NCBI RefSeq assembly: GCF_018129405.1
Contig: NZ_JAFCLP010000002.1
Coordinates: forward strand, 186,001 to 250,000
Length of the DNA: 64,000 nucleotides
DNA from: Bradyrhizobium iriomotense
GTDB taxonomy: Bacteria > Pseudomonadota > Alphaproteobacteria > Rhizobiales > Xanthobacteraceae
Direction of reading: 5' to 3'
Part shown: positions 1-8,146 of the stretch, piece after piece
How positions within the stretch are numbered: position 1 is the first letter of the stretch
How the letters are laid out: each line of letters starts with the position of its first letter
Made by a program: the position numbers and the translations under genes
Notes under the pieces: model-generated
Seen by the model: only the letters and a program-made list of their open reading frames with translations
What the model was told of the DNA's origin: nothing
Database searches by the model: none

Positions 1-755
1 TCCTTCGTCTCGAAGATGATGTCGTGCTCTTTCGGATCGAACGCCACGATCCTGTCGATGGCGCGATCAGAATGCTCGATCCGGAACGGGCCGAGCGCAC
101 CTGCGGGAAATATCTCGAAGGTCTGCCCATGAAACAGCGCCCCGCCCGGATAGTCCGGCTCGTCGTCGAGATCGTATCCGAGGGATTCGAGGCGGGTCTC
201 GAGATCCCGCTCGGAAAACGCGCCGCCCACCTTCAAGCTGACGCTGAGGCGCAACAGGCTCGCCGGCGGCGGCAGGCGCTCCATCACCGCTTCCGCGGTC
301 GAGACGAGAAACAGTGGCTTCTTGGACCTTGCGAGGCGCCGCAGCACGGAGGCTCTGCGCCCCGCAAGCTCGTGCGAGGGCTCGAGCTGATCGAACGGCA
401 AGGTGTTCAGCCGCGGAAACACCAGCACCTCGCAGGACGGATCGAGCGCGTGAATGACGCTGCCCAGCCGCTCCGCCCTGCTCTCCTTCTCGGCGAGAAA
501 CACGATGCCGCTGGGCCCGGACTGCTTCCATTGCGCAAGCAGATGAAGCGCCATCGAACCGAGCGGCGACGAAGACGAGATCGAGGCGCGCTGCGCCCCC
601 TCGCTCTTCCTCGGCGACGCCTTGGTCTTCAGCGCTGCCTTGGTCTTATGCGTCTTAGCTTTGAGCGACGTCCTGGACTTGGGCGATATCCTGGTCTTCG
701 GCGATGCCCTCTTTAGCGATGCCTTGGCCGCCCGCGCCTTCTTTGCAAGCCTCAC
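1..755 (-). CDS. Mfd/UvrB-like repair helicase, N-terminal part (cut by window edge)
   Basis: The reverse strand is open from the left edge to about 836. The translation resembles the N-terminal UvrB-homology region of the transcription-repair coupling factor Mfd: a nucleotide-binding-like start (SPLGSMALHLLAQWKQSG), then VFPRLNTLPFDQLEPSHE, a segment like LFLVSTAEAVMERLP, and GGALFHGQTFEIFPAG followed by an IDRIVAFDP stretch. It opens with a Lys/Arg/Ser/Thr-rich tail of about 50 residues. Helicase motors would lie outside the window. The start is uncertain: GTG at 755 is used, and an in-frame ATG lies at 836; neither has a clear ribosome site. It could be Mfd itself or the Mfd-like paralogue that many rhizobia carry; the basic tail favours a paralogue. 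Confidence 0.72.
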   Translation of the reverse strand, partial: MRLAKKARAAKASLKRASPKTRISPKSRTSLKAKTHKTKAALKTKASPRKSEGAQRASISSSSPLGSMALHLLAQWKQSGPSGIVFLAEKESRAERLGSVIHALDPSCEVLVFPRLNTLPFDQLEPSHELAGRRASVLRRLARSKKPLFLVSTAEAVMERLPPPASLLRLSVSLKVGGAFSERDLETRLESLGYDLDDEPDYPGGALFHGQTFEIFPAGALGPFRIEHSDRAIDRIVAFDPKEHDIIFETK

Positions 756-990
756 GTGAATCCGTTTCTGGTCGTAAACCGCCGCAACTGAACACGCGCC
801 GCCCTCGTTTCGATTCGACGACGCGCCGCCATGCATATGGGATTTGCCCGGCGAACGCACGCCTCGCGGCAACGTTTCGTGCATCCACAGAGGGGAACCG
901 AGCCCCGTCCCGAACCTTACAATGCGGCGTGGGATCGTGCCTCATTTGAGGCAAAGGGCTGATGTGATCGAGGACCGCATCGCCAGCACG

Positions 991-1017
991 AAAAACCCCT
1001 GCGCTTGGACGCCGGGG
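991..1017 (-). terminator. Terminator-like hairpin, reverse strand
   Basis: Read on the reverse strand, CCCC-G-GCG, a six-base loop (TCCAAG), CGC-A-GGGG and then TTTTT form an intrinsic terminator. No annotated reverse-strand gene ends just upstream, so it may end a small untranslated transcript, or be chance. Confidence 0.4.
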
Positions 1018-1082
1018 CGTTTCGTTGGAAAATGATTTGGTCAAGCAATGATGCTTTCATAGCAGCGAATTGGTCGAATGCT

Positions 1083-1098
1083 TGTGAACTGGATCACA
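1083..1098. promoter_or_regulatory. CRP-like palindrome TGTGA-N6-TCACA
   Basis: TGTGAACTGGATCACA matches the classical CRP half-sites exactly with six-base spacing. It lies about 100 bases before the small secreted-protein gene at 1202. A related site is found at 11258-11273. Confidence 0.4.
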
Positions 1099-1201
1099 CG
1101 CCCTGTCAGCGCAGCTGCCGCGGATCGGGGTACCGCGGGGGGCTTCGGATTTGAGCGTTGGCACGCCGCGCGCTAGGATGCCTCTTTTTACGGAGGCTCA
1201 T

Positions 1202-1441
1202 TTGAAGCCATTCATTTTCCTCGCCGCCAGCGTGCTGCTTGCAACCACACCCGCCCGCTCGCAAGCGCTGGTCGATCCCAGCAAGGTCGCCCCCGAATTC
1301 CGTGAAGCCGCCGAGAAGCGCCGTGCCGAGCAGATCCGGCAGCGCGAATGCGCGCTCAAGGCGGATCTCGAGAAGGTGCTGCCGAGAGATCGCACCGCAT
1401 TTCTCAATCATTGCCTGGAGACCATGGCGGCCAAGCAATAG
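1202..1441 (+). CDS. Small secreted protein, function unknown
   Basis: A 79-residue protein. I place the start at TTG 1202 because CGGAGG lies a few bases upstream and the product then begins with a clean signal peptide (KPFIFLAASVLLATTPARSQA). The mature part is about 60 residues, charged and probably helical, with two cysteines (ECALKADLE and NHCLETM) that could pair in the periplasm. The family is not recognised. A CRP-like site lies about 100 bases upstream. Confidence 0.6.
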   Translation: MKPFIFLAASVLLATTPARSQALVDPSKVAPEFREAAEKRRAEQIRQRECALKADLEKVLPRDRTAFLNHCLETMAAKQ

Positions 1442-1596
1442 CTTGGCCGCGCGCGTGACGCGAGCATCGCCGACATGCTCGCGCCCGCTGCATCGGCTTG
1501 CGGCAGGCTGGCGGTGAATTCGCAAAAGGACTTCAGGCTTTCTTCAGACATTTGCGATCAGCTGACGATCATTCCATCAGTCATTGTCGATCGCGC

Positions 1597-1881
1597 ATGG
1601 GCTCCGTCCAGATTCAGTGCACGCGCTGCAAGAACGTGTTCCGCGATCGTGCCGCGCGGTTGCAGGACGGCTATTCCAGGCAGTGTCCGAGTTGCGAGGT
1701 GGTGCTGTTCTTCGCCGAGGATTCCCAGCACCCCTTCGTCAAGCGCGCGATGCGCAATGCGCGCAAGGTCCGCAAGGAGCTGCACGAGGCCGAGGCGGCG
1801 AGGCGCGCCGCGCCGGAGCCGCGCCTGGCGCAGTCGAGGTCGTTCGCCGGGCGGACGCAGTCGGCGGAGCGAGAGGACTAG
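1597..1881 (+). CDS. Small zinc-ribbon protein
   Basis: A 94-residue protein. The N-terminal half carries two CxxC pairs, CTRC (around residue 8) and CPSC (around residue 32), spaced as in a zinc ribbon. The C-terminal half is basic and helical. The ATG at 1597 puts the first pair at the very N-terminus; the open frame starts earlier but the upstream part is not protein-like. Zinc binding is inferred from the motif. The role is unknown. Confidence 0.6.
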   Translation: MGSVQIQCTRCKNVFRDRAARLQDGYSRQCPSCEVVLFFAEDSQHPFVKRAMRNARKVRKELHEAEAARRAAPEPRLAQSRSFAGRTQSAERED

Positions 1882-1882
1882 G

Positions 1883-2275
1883 TCACCCGCGCCGCCGCTT
1901 CCTCGGAAACAGGCGGTCGCGGATATAGCGCGAGGTCGGCGTCAGGCGGACGCCGCGCGGCTTCTGCCAGGCGGCGCGGTCGATCTCCTTCTTGTCGCCG
2001 ATCGCCAGCCTGCCCTTGGCGCCCTTGGCGATGAAGATCGCATCGCTCATCTTGCGGCCGGAGCGCTTGTTCCTGGCCTTCACTTCCTTCCAGAGGCTGA
2101 TCCTGCCGAGCTTCAGCTTGGGCAGCTCTTCCTTGATTTCCCGCCGCAGGCAATCCTTCTCGGACTCGCGCGCACGCTTGCGGCCGCCCGGGAACATCCA
2201 CAGGCCGTCCGACCGGCGTCTGACCAACAATACCTTGCCGCGCTTCGCGGCAACCAGCTTGGAAGACTTCGCCAT
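1883..2275 (-). CDS. NUDIX hydrolase
   Basis: A 130-residue protein with a NUDIX box: GGRKRARESEKDCLRREI followed by KEELP, matching Gx5Ex7REUxEExGU apart from the last glycine position. NUDIX enzymes hydrolyse nucleoside diphosphates linked to another group; this substrate is unknown. The Lys/Arg-rich composition and short N-terminus suggest a compact DIPP/MutT-like member. The start at MAKSSKL (2275) is chosen because the upstream extension runs through a perfect inverted repeat likely to be an operator (2312-2337). It converges with the zinc-ribbon gene, one base apart. Confidence 0.78.
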   Translation of the reverse strand: MAKSSKLVAAKRGKVLLVRRRSDGLWMFPGGRKRARESEKDCLRREIKEELPKLKLGRISLWKEVKARNKRSGRKMSDAIFIAKGAKGRLAIGDKKEIDRAAWQKPRGVRLTPTSRYIRDRLFPRKRRRG

Positions 2276-2311
2276 TGCTGTCGCAATCGAGAATAGAATC
2301 GTCCCGATCGT

Positions 2312-2337
2312 AACTTGTCTAGTTGGATAGACAAGTT
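2312..2337. promoter_or_regulatory. Perfect inverted repeat, candidate operator upstream of NUDIX gene
   Basis: AACTTGTCTA, a six-base spacer, then TAGACAAGTT: perfect 10-base arms, 37-62 bases upstream of the NUDIX start. Size and place suit a dimeric repressor (GntR, MarR or TetR type). No regulator gene is adjacent, so the cognate protein is unknown. Confidence 0.5.
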
Positions 2338-2421
2338 CGGGGTGCGTCTTGATCACAGGCTGCGGACCGTCAGGCCGGGGCGACCACTGAGCGCGGGACC
2401 GCGCCTTTCCAGCCGCGGTAT

Positions 2422-3597
2422 TCAGCCTTCGCTGGCGCCCGCCCCTGCCTTCGCCCCGTCCTCCGTCCTGATCCAGGCCATCATCATCTCCCAGGCCACT
2501 GACAGGATGATCGGCCCGATGAACAGGCCGACGATGCCGTGGGCGAGCGTGCCGCCGATCACGCCGACGAAGATCACGATGGTCGGCGTGCTGAGGCCGC
2601 GCCCCATCACCAGCGGCTTCAGCATCGTGTCGATGAAGCCGACCAGGACCAGAAACACCGTGAGCAGCAGCGCCGTGGTGACGTCCTTGGCGGTCCAGAT
2701 CCAGATGATGACAGGCAGCAGCACGAGGAAGGCGCCGATCTGCACGATCGAGAGCAGCAGCACGATGAAGGCGAGCAGGCCCGCGCTCGGCACCGCCGCA
2801 AGCTTGAAGCCAATGCCGGCGAGCAGGGCCTGCACGATCGCGACGCCGATCACGCCTTGCGCCACGGCGCGGATGGTCGCACCCGCGAGCGACAGGAAAT
2901 GCTCGCTTTGCTCAGGCACGATGCGGAACAGGAAGCTGCGGCCGGCCGCGACCAGCCGCGGCCCATGCGGGAACAGGAAGCCGGCCACGAACACCGAGAC
3001 CAGGAATTGGAGCGTACCGACGCCGGCATCGCCCGCGAACGACAACAGCGGCCCCGCCAGCGGCTGAAGATACGGCGCCACCTCGCGCAGCACTGCGCGG
3101 ATGTTGGTGTAGGCCTGGTCCCAGAGCTCATAGAGCCAGGGGCCGACCAGCGGCCACGATTTTAGCTGCTCCGGCGCCGACTGCAGCGCGAGGTCGCCGG
3201 TGCCGAGCTGGTGCGCCAGTTCGCGCGCGCCGTCCACCGCGCTGATGCCGAGCCAGGTCGCGGGGCCGATGACGATGCCGAGCGTGATGAGGGTGAGGAT
3301 CGCCGCCGCAGTCTTGGGGCGCCCGCCGAGGATCTTGGCGACCCAGCTGAAGGCCGGATAGAACGCAACGGCGAGCACGCCGCTCCAGGCCAGGATCGGC
3401 ACGAACGGACGGATGATCAGGAAGGTCCAGATGATCAGCAGGGCCAGCAGGCCGAGCCGGATCACGAGCTGGATGATGTCCTCTCCCGTGAGGAGCTGAC
3501 GGAGGCTTTTCACGGGCACGACCTTCCTTGCGGCATCGACGCGGGTTCCGGCACTTGCACGGGCAGCCGTTATTGCCAGCCCCGGGGCGGGCGTCAA
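2422..3597 (-). CDS. AI-2E transporter / PerM family membrane protein
   Basis: A 391-residue protein. Hydrophobic pattern: two helices near the N-terminus (LVIRLGLLALLIIWTFLII and neighbour), a central soluble stretch, then a cluster of helices towards the C-terminus. This is the layout of the AI-2E transporter (PerM/DUF20) family. The motif region near the end (DTMLKPLVMGRGLSTPTIVI) is typical. Members export autoinducer-2 or act as Na+/H+ antiporters or in cell-envelope functions; the substrate here cannot be told. Start alternatives are the GTG at 3513 (after GGAAGG) or 3597. It stands alone. Confidence 0.85.
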   Translation of the reverse strand: MTPAPGLAITAARASAGTRVDAARKVVPVKSLRQLLTGEDIIQLVIRLGLLALLIIWTFLIIRPFVPILAWSGVLAVAFYPAFSWVAKILGGRPKTAAAILTLITLGIVIGPATWLGISAVDGARELAHQLGTGDLALQSAPEQLKSWPLVGPWLYELWDQAYTNIRAVLREVAPYLQPLAGPLLSFAGDAGVGTLQFLVSVFVAGFLFPHGPRLVAAGRSFLFRIVPEQSEHFLSLAGATIRAVAQGVIGVAIVQALLAGIGFKLAAVPSAGLLAFIVLLLSIVQIGAFLVLLPVIIWIWTAKDVTTALLLTVFLVLVGFIDTMLKPLVMGRGLSTPTIVIFVGVIGGTLAHGIVGLFIGPIILSVAWEMMMAWIRTEDGAKAGAGASEG

Positions 3598-3672
3598 GAC
3601 GACCGCCCGCTCGCCCAGGCCCCGCCGGCCACAGGTTTAGGAACGCATCGGCCCAAAAAGCATTCCGAGACA

Positions 3673-3894
3673 ATGCAGCGCCGCCCCCGAGAGCCCGATC
3701 AGCATGCGGGAATTCACCGCGGCATCCGCTTTTCGATCAAGCGGAACAGTGCTCCCGGCTATTGGCACTATGCCTACGCGATCGACGACAAGGTCCGCAC
3801 CGGGCGGGTGCAAGGCAGGCTGCCGCTGCTCGCCATCCGGCGCGTGCAGATGCGCATCGACCGGGACATGCGGCTCGGCCGGACCGAGGGCTGA
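3673..3894 (+). CDS. Small conserved hypothetical protein
   Basis: A 73-residue basic protein with an aromatic core (GYWHYAYAIDDKVRTGRVQG) followed by an arginine-rich helix (AIRRVQMRIDRDMR). Resembles small rhizobial proteins of unknown function that form a short beta sheet plus helix. The start ATG 3673 is a choice among in-frame options; the frame is open further upstream. No function can be assigned. Confidence 0.5.
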   Translation: MQRRPREPDQHAGIHRGIRFSIKRNSAPGYWHYAYAIDDKVRTGRVQGRLPLLAIRRVQMRIDRDMRLGRTEG

Positions 3895-4012
3895 TCCGCG
3901 ACGACGGCGCGATTTGGCTAACGGCGATTAACCGGATTTCCCTGGGCCGGTTTACGCCGATGCAAAGGCCCGCTCCTACCCTGCATCGAGGTCCCTGGAA
4001 ATAGCGCGTGCA

Positions 4013-4240
4013 ATGGCCAACAGCATCTGGACGATCGAAGAATTCACCTGCACCGGTTGCAGCATGAATTACACCGCGACACGGGAAGAGCATGCCGAGG
4101 CGCATGTCGGCCACTTCAGGTGCAACATCTGTAGCAGCGTGGTGCACAGCTGGTCCGGCAAGCATCACTTCTTCGGCTGGCAGGCGGTGAAGACGAAGCC
4201 GCCGGTGTTCGGACGCCGCTGGGCGGGCGTGGAGTGGTAG
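4013..4240 (+). CDS. Small protein with two CxxC zinc-finger pairs
   Basis: A 75-residue protein. CTGC (residues 13-16) and CNIC (around 37-40), with histidines between, suggest a single zinc site. The C-terminus is rich in Trp and aromatic residues. It precedes acetoacetyl-CoA synthetase by about 90 bases on the same strand, but no functional link is evident. Confidence 0.6.
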   Translation: MANSIWTIEEFTCTGCSMNYTATREEHAEAHVGHFRCNICSSVVHSWSGKHHFFGWQAVKTKPPVFGRRWAGVEW

Positions 4241-4333
4241 GCTAAAGGGCCATTGCGGCCTGCACGAGCGATGACTTCTGCTCGTCTGCGGCGCGAGCTA
4301 CACTCGCCTCCCCGCAACCGAAGCCGACACGCG

Positions 4334-6379
4334 ATGACCGCAGCTTTCGTTCCCCAGATCGCCCTCTACCGCAACGGGCTGGCCGAGCAGCGCGGCCTGT
4401 CCTTCGCGAGCTACGAGGACATGCGGCGATGGTCGGTGCGCGACCTCGACGGCTTCTGGCGCAGCATCTGGGATTATTACGATCTGCAATCGCCGACGCC
4501 GTATGCCGCCGTCATCACCGAGCGCAAGATGCCGGGCGCGGTCTGGTTTCCGGGTGCGCAGGTGAACTACGCCCGGCAGGTGTTCCGGCACGTCGAGGCG
4601 GCTGACGCCGCCGGCCTGCCCGCGATCGTCAGCAGCGGCGAGGACGGCAAGCTCAGGGAAACCAGCTGGCCGGAGCTGCGCCGCAAGGCGGCGGCGCTCG
4701 CACTGCATCTGAAGGAGAAAGGCGTCAAGCCGGGCGACCGCGTTGCGGCCTATCTGCCCAACATCCCCGAGACCATCATCGGTTTTCTCGCCAGCGCCAG
4801 CATCGGCGCGGTCTGGAGCGTCTGCGCGCCCGACATGGCCGCGCCCGCCGTGATCGACCGCTTCAAGCAGATCGAGCCGAAAGTGCTGATCGCCAGCGAC
4901 GCCGTCACCTATGCCGGCCGGCGGCACGACCGGCGCGATGTCGTCGCGGAGCTGCGACGATCACTGCCCACGGTCGAGCACGTCATCCTGCACAGGGAGG
5001 CTGAAGCCGCGGCTACCCCAGATGCCCTGCTCTCCGAGATCACCGCAAAGGTCGGCGATGCGATCGACGCGTTCGAGCCGATGTGGCTGCCGTTCGATCA
5101 TCCGCTCTGGATCGTCTATTCCAGCGGCACCACCGGCCTGCCGAAACCGATCGTGCACGGCCATGGCGGCATCGTCATCGTGGTGCTGGCGCTGCTCGGC
5201 CTGCACAACGACATCGGCTGCTCCTATCACCCAAACTCGTTCGGCGAGCGCTATCACTGGTACTCTTCGACCGGCTGGATCATGTGGAATTCGCAAGTCG
5301 GCGGCCTGCTCAGCGGCACCACCTGCTGCATCTTCGACGGCAGCCCCGGCGGCGCAAAAGACAAGCCGGACTGGACCACGTTGTGGCGCTTCGTGGCGCA
5401 GTCGAAAGCGACCTTCTTCGGCGCCGGCGCGGCGTTCTTTGCCAACTGCGCCAAGGCCGAGATCGATCTGACCGCCGGCGATCTGTCGCGGCTGCGCTGC
5501 CTCGGCTCGACCGGCTCGCCGCTCAGCGCCGACACGCAAGCCTGGTTCAACGCGCGCTTCGCAGACCTGTCGAAGACCAACGGCAGCACGGCGCAGGCTG
5601 ACATCTGGTGGGCCAACATCTCCGGCGGCACCGATTTCGCCGGCGCCTTCATCGGCGGCAACCGCGAGCTGCCGCAGACGCCGGGCGCGATGCAGTGCCG
5701 ACTGCTCGGCGCCGCCGTCGAAGCCTTCAGCGAACAGGGCCGCGCCGTCACGGACGAGGTCGGCGAGCTCGTCTGCACCGAGCCGATGCCCTCGATGCCG
5801 CTCTATTTCTGGAACGACAAGGACGGTGCGCGCTATCGCGCCAGCTATTTCGAGACCTATCCGGATAATTTCGACGGCAGCGGCCGCGGGCCGGTGTGGC
5901 GGCACGGCGACTGGCTCAAGGTCAATCCCGACGGCTCCTGCATCATCTATGGCCGCAGTGACGCCACCATCAACCGGCACGGCCTGCGCATGGGCACGAG
6001 CGAGCTCTATTCCGCGATCGAGGCGCTGCCGGAGGTGCTCGATTCCCTCGTGGTCGACCTCGAATATCTCGGCCGCGACAGCTACATGCCGCTGTTCGTG
6101 GTGCTGCGCGAGGGCACAGCGTTCGACGCCGCGATGCAGGCCAGGATCAACAAGGCGATCGAGGCCGGCTTGTCACGCCGCTTCCTGCCGAATGAAATCT
6201 TCGCAGTCGCAGAGATCCCGCGCACGCTGTCGGGCAAGAAGCAGGAGTTGCCGATCAAGAAGCTGCTGCTAGGCCAGCCCGTCGAGAAGGTCATCAACAA
6301 GGAGGCGATGGCCAACCCCGCCTGCCTCGACTGGTATCTCGCCTTTGCCCGCGACTATCTGGCGCGGACCGCGGCGTAG
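4334..6379 (+). CDS. Acetoacetyl-CoA synthetase
   Basis: A 681-residue ANL-family ligase that activates acetoacetate with ATP and CoA, letting the cell reuse ketone bodies, for example from polyhydroxybutyrate breakdown. Visible features: the N-terminal acetyl-CoA-synthetase extension; the phosphate loop YSSGTTGLPKPIVHGHGG; the aromatic YHWYSSTGWIMWN segment; YGRSDATINRHGLRMGTSELY; and the C-terminal lysine motif PRTLSGKKQELPIKKL. Length and the last motif fit acetoacetate-CoA ligase better than acetate-CoA ligase. The start at 4334 (MTAAFVPQ) is preferred over the longer open frame from 4253. Confidence 0.9.
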   Translation: MTAAFVPQIALYRNGLAEQRGLSFASYEDMRRWSVRDLDGFWRSIWDYYDLQSPTPYAAVITERKMPGAVWFPGAQVNYARQVFRHVEAADAAGLPAIVSSGEDGKLRETSWPELRRKAAALALHLKEKGVKPGDRVAAYLPNIPETIIGFLASASIGAVWSVCAPDMAAPAVIDRFKQIEPKVLIASDAVTYAGRRHDRRDVVAELRRSLPTVEHVILHREAEAAATPDALLSEITAKVGDAIDAFEPMWLPFDHPLWIVYSSGTTGLPKPIVHGHGGIVIVVLALLGLHNDIGCSYHPNSFGERYHWYSSTGWIMWNSQVGGLLSGTTCCIFDGSPGGAKDKPDWTTLWRFVAQSKATFFGAGAAFFANCAKAEIDLTAGDLSRLRCLGSTGSPLSADTQAWFNARFADLSKTNGSTAQADIWWANISGGTDFAGAFIGGNRELPQTPGAMQCRLLGAAVEAFSEQGRAVTDEVGELVCTEPMPSMPLYFWNDKDGARYRASYFETYPDNFDGSGRGPVWRHGDWLKVNPDGSCIIYGRSDATINRHGLRMGTSELYSAIEALPEVLDSLVVDLEYLGRDSYMPLFVVLREGTAFDAAMQARINKAIEAGLSRRFLPNEIFAVAEIPRTLSGKKQELPIKKLLLGQPVEKVINKEAMANPACLDWYLAFARDYLARTAA

Positions 6380-6385
6380 TTTCGA

Positions 6386-6598
6386 TCAGCCTCCGCCGAA
6401 ATTGGAGGGATCGAGATTTCTGTTCTCCGACGGCGGGATCGGCGGCCACCCGGGAAATTTGTACCAGCCGGGCGGCACCGGCGCGTCCTCGGACGGACGG
6501 ACGACAACGGGGTGGTGCCGGCGGGCGTGGTGCGCCGGCACGGCGGCGGCAGCCGAGCATGCCGACATCAAGAGGATCACAATCGGGATAAGCCGCAT
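6386..6598 (-). CDS. Small secreted His/Pro-rich protein
   Basis: A 70-residue product beginning MRLIPIVILLMSACSAAAA, a signal peptide, possibly of lipoprotein type since a Cys follows MSA. The rest is His- and Pro-rich (HHARRHHPVVV, PPGWYKFPGWPPIPP) and ends FGGG. Low-complexity proteins like this are common in the cell envelope of rhizobia. Function unknown. It converges with the acetoacetyl-CoA synthetase gene. Confidence 0.5.
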   Translation of the reverse strand: MRLIPIVILLMSACSAAAAVPAHHARRHHPVVVRPSEDAPVPPGWYKFPGWPPIPPSENRNLDPSNFGGG

Positions 6599-6794
6599 CG
6601 CATGGGCTCCAAACGTCCACCCAGGCTGATACGTGGTGTGGGAACCACGCATGCCCACGCATACGCGACGTCACGACCGGTCACAACGGCGGCATCGCGA
6701 CGCGCGGACGATCGGCCCAATTGTGCCGATGTCGTTTGCACTCCGTTCACCGATCGCCGCTAGATCGGGATGGATCCTCCGCCGAACACCTGAC

Positions 6795-7097
6795 ATGGCC
6801 GACCTCAACGCCGTCCTCACCCGTCTCAACGACCGCCTGCTCCGCCTCGAGGGCGAGCTGTTCGTGCTGCGCTCGCTGGCGCGCGCAACGCTGACGGCCG
6901 GCGACGACCATGCGGCGCGGATGCGCAAGCTGGTCGAGGCTGCCAAGGTCGCGCTCGACGACGAGGCGAAGCGAGAGCTCGACAAGCCGACGCGAAAATA
7001 TGTCGATGCGGCCACCGCACTGGTGGAGGAATTGCTGGTGGAGCCGACCCCGGCGCGGCCATTGTTCACGGTGATCGACGGTGGCCGGCGCGACTGA
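6795..7097 (+). CDS. Conserved hypothetical helical protein
   Basis: A 100-residue protein, mostly helical. The first 60 residues (LTRLNDRLLRLEGELFVLRSL onward) show leucine heptads suggestive of a coiled coil; the tail reads LFTVIDGGRRD. The ATG at 6795 gives a start just before the coiled coil. Family not recognised. Confidence 0.55.
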   Translation: MADLNAVLTRLNDRLLRLEGELFVLRSLARATLTAGDDHAARMRKLVEAAKVALDDEAKRELDKPTRKYVDAATALVEELLVEPTPARPLFTVIDGGRRD

Positions 7098-7102
7098 ACG
7101 CG

Positions 7103-7336
7103 TCAGATCGGTCGTGTCGAACCGCGATCCGCGGAGTCAGCCTTCAGCCGGCTGAGGCCCGCCTCGATGATCGCGATCTCCTCGTCGATCTGGCCGATCG
7201 GCAGGCTGAAATCGTAGCCCGACCTGCTCTTCAGATCCACCGCGAGCCGCTGCCTGTGCATCATCAGCTGATCGAGGCCGCGACGGTTCTTCAGACGCAC
7301 ATAGGCGTCCACGATCTGCTCAATCGCGCTCGGCAT
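7103..7336 (-). CDS. Small hypothetical helical protein
   Basis: About 77 residues from MPSAIEQIVDAYVRLKNRRG; a longer start at 7372 exists. Helical and charged throughout, with a repeated R/K-L-D pattern and no known motif. It converges with the helical protein at 6795-7097, five bases apart. Function unknown. Confidence 0.5.
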   Translation of the reverse strand: MPSAIEQIVDAYVRLKNRRGLDQLMMHRQRLAVDLKSRSGYDFSLPIGQIDEEIAIIEAGLSRLKADSADRGSTRPI

Positions 7337-7672
7337 GAAATCGGTCCCGGCGAAAAGGCCCGCGCCGCGCACCCACGCCGGCGGGACATTTTCGGTGTCG
7401 CGGTACGCAATACAAATCCGCGACGGATTCGTCGATACGACAAGCTGGTTGAGAACGTATTACCGTCAGATGATTTCGTGACACGCGGCATGAAAAAGCC
7501 GCTGGCAGTTACGCCAGCGGCCACGACCGGGTTCGAAAACGGATCCGGATTGAAATGTCGCCAGCCCCGGTGGGGCATGTTCTAGCGGCAGTCGGGGATC
7601 GCTTCTGTCAGAAATGAAACACAGGAACCCGCATGACGCCATTTGCCGTCCGACCGTGGCCGCCCGGCAACG
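7337..7672. other. Intergenic region, about 340 bases
   Basis: Contains a clear reverse-strand terminator (7493-7521). Otherwise no gene is supported: short frames here lack ribosome sites and coding composition. A GTTCGAA string at 7531 recalls a tRNA T-loop but its flanks do not pair. Confidence 0.45.
7493..7521 (-). terminator. Intrinsic terminator, reverse strand
   Basis: Perfect 9-base stem (GCCGCTGGC / GCCAGCGGC), six-base loop, followed on the reverse strand by TTTTT. It probably ends the transcript of the secreted-protein gene at 7673-7957, leaving a 3' tail of about 150 bases. Confidence 0.75.
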
Positions 7673-7957
7673 CTAGTCCGTGACGCAGAAATATGTCCGC
7701 GGCGATTTGCGATAGGCGCTGTAGCGGTAGTACGGCCGGTAGGCGTAGCCGCGATAAAGCGCCGGCGGCTCCTCGCCGTAATAGGCGCCGTGATAGAAGT
7801 TGATGACCGGCCCTGTGGCGCAACGATAGGCATCCCAGGTCGGCCCCACGAAGGGTGGGACCCCGGTCTCGGGCGGGACCGTCGGATACGGTCCGCCGGC
7901 ATGGCCCGGAGTGGCCACAACAAGTGTCGCGAGAAGCAAGAACCAGGTGCTGCGCAT
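7673..7957 (-). CDS. Secreted Tyr/Pro-rich small protein
   Basis: A 94-residue product starting MRSTWFLLLATLVVATPGHA, a standard signal peptide. The mature part is Pro/Tyr/Arg-rich (YRGYAYRPYYRYSAYRKS) with two cysteines (YRCATG and YFCVTD) that may form a disulphide. Reverse strand, followed by a strong terminator at 7493-7521. The promoter faces the formyltransferase-like gene divergently. Function unknown. Confidence 0.6.
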   Translation of the reverse strand: MRSTWFLLLATLVVATPGHAGGPYPTVPPETGVPPFVGPTWDAYRCATGPVINFYHGAYYGEEPPALYRGYAYRPYYRYSAYRKSPRTYFCVTD

Positions 7958-8146
7958 GCGCTCGCTCCGAGCCGGTGCAATGTGCCTATGGAAGCACCGG
8001 AACGACCGGCTGCGCAATCGCGCAAATCAGCGTGTCCCGCGCCCGGCGCATTGTTGATAACCGCCGCAAACGGCCCGCGGATGGTGACACGGCTGCCGGA
8101 CATGTTATCGGGGGTATGACGCAGTTGCGAAACGGATCGGACCCCC

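Larger units (their letters stand above)
756..1201. other. Intergenic region, about 450 bases
   Basis: No convincing gene is seen here. It holds a reverse-strand terminator-like hairpin (991-1017) and a CRP-type palindrome (1083-1098), described separately. Short open frames on both strands lack a ribosome site and protein-like composition. Confidence 0.5.

Noticed and set aside
24-716. Forward frame of 230 codons at the left edge
   Set aside because: Lies opposite the Mfd-like gene and is Arg/Leu-rich without motifs.
1158-1173. Possible sigma-54 promoter (TGGCAC)
   Set aside because: No TTGC at the proper spacing; no sigma-54 site was convincing anywhere in the window.
7493-7545. Possible tRNA, from GTTCGAA and nearby stem
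   Set aside because: The flanks of the T-loop-like string do not pair, and the stem forms a terminator instead.
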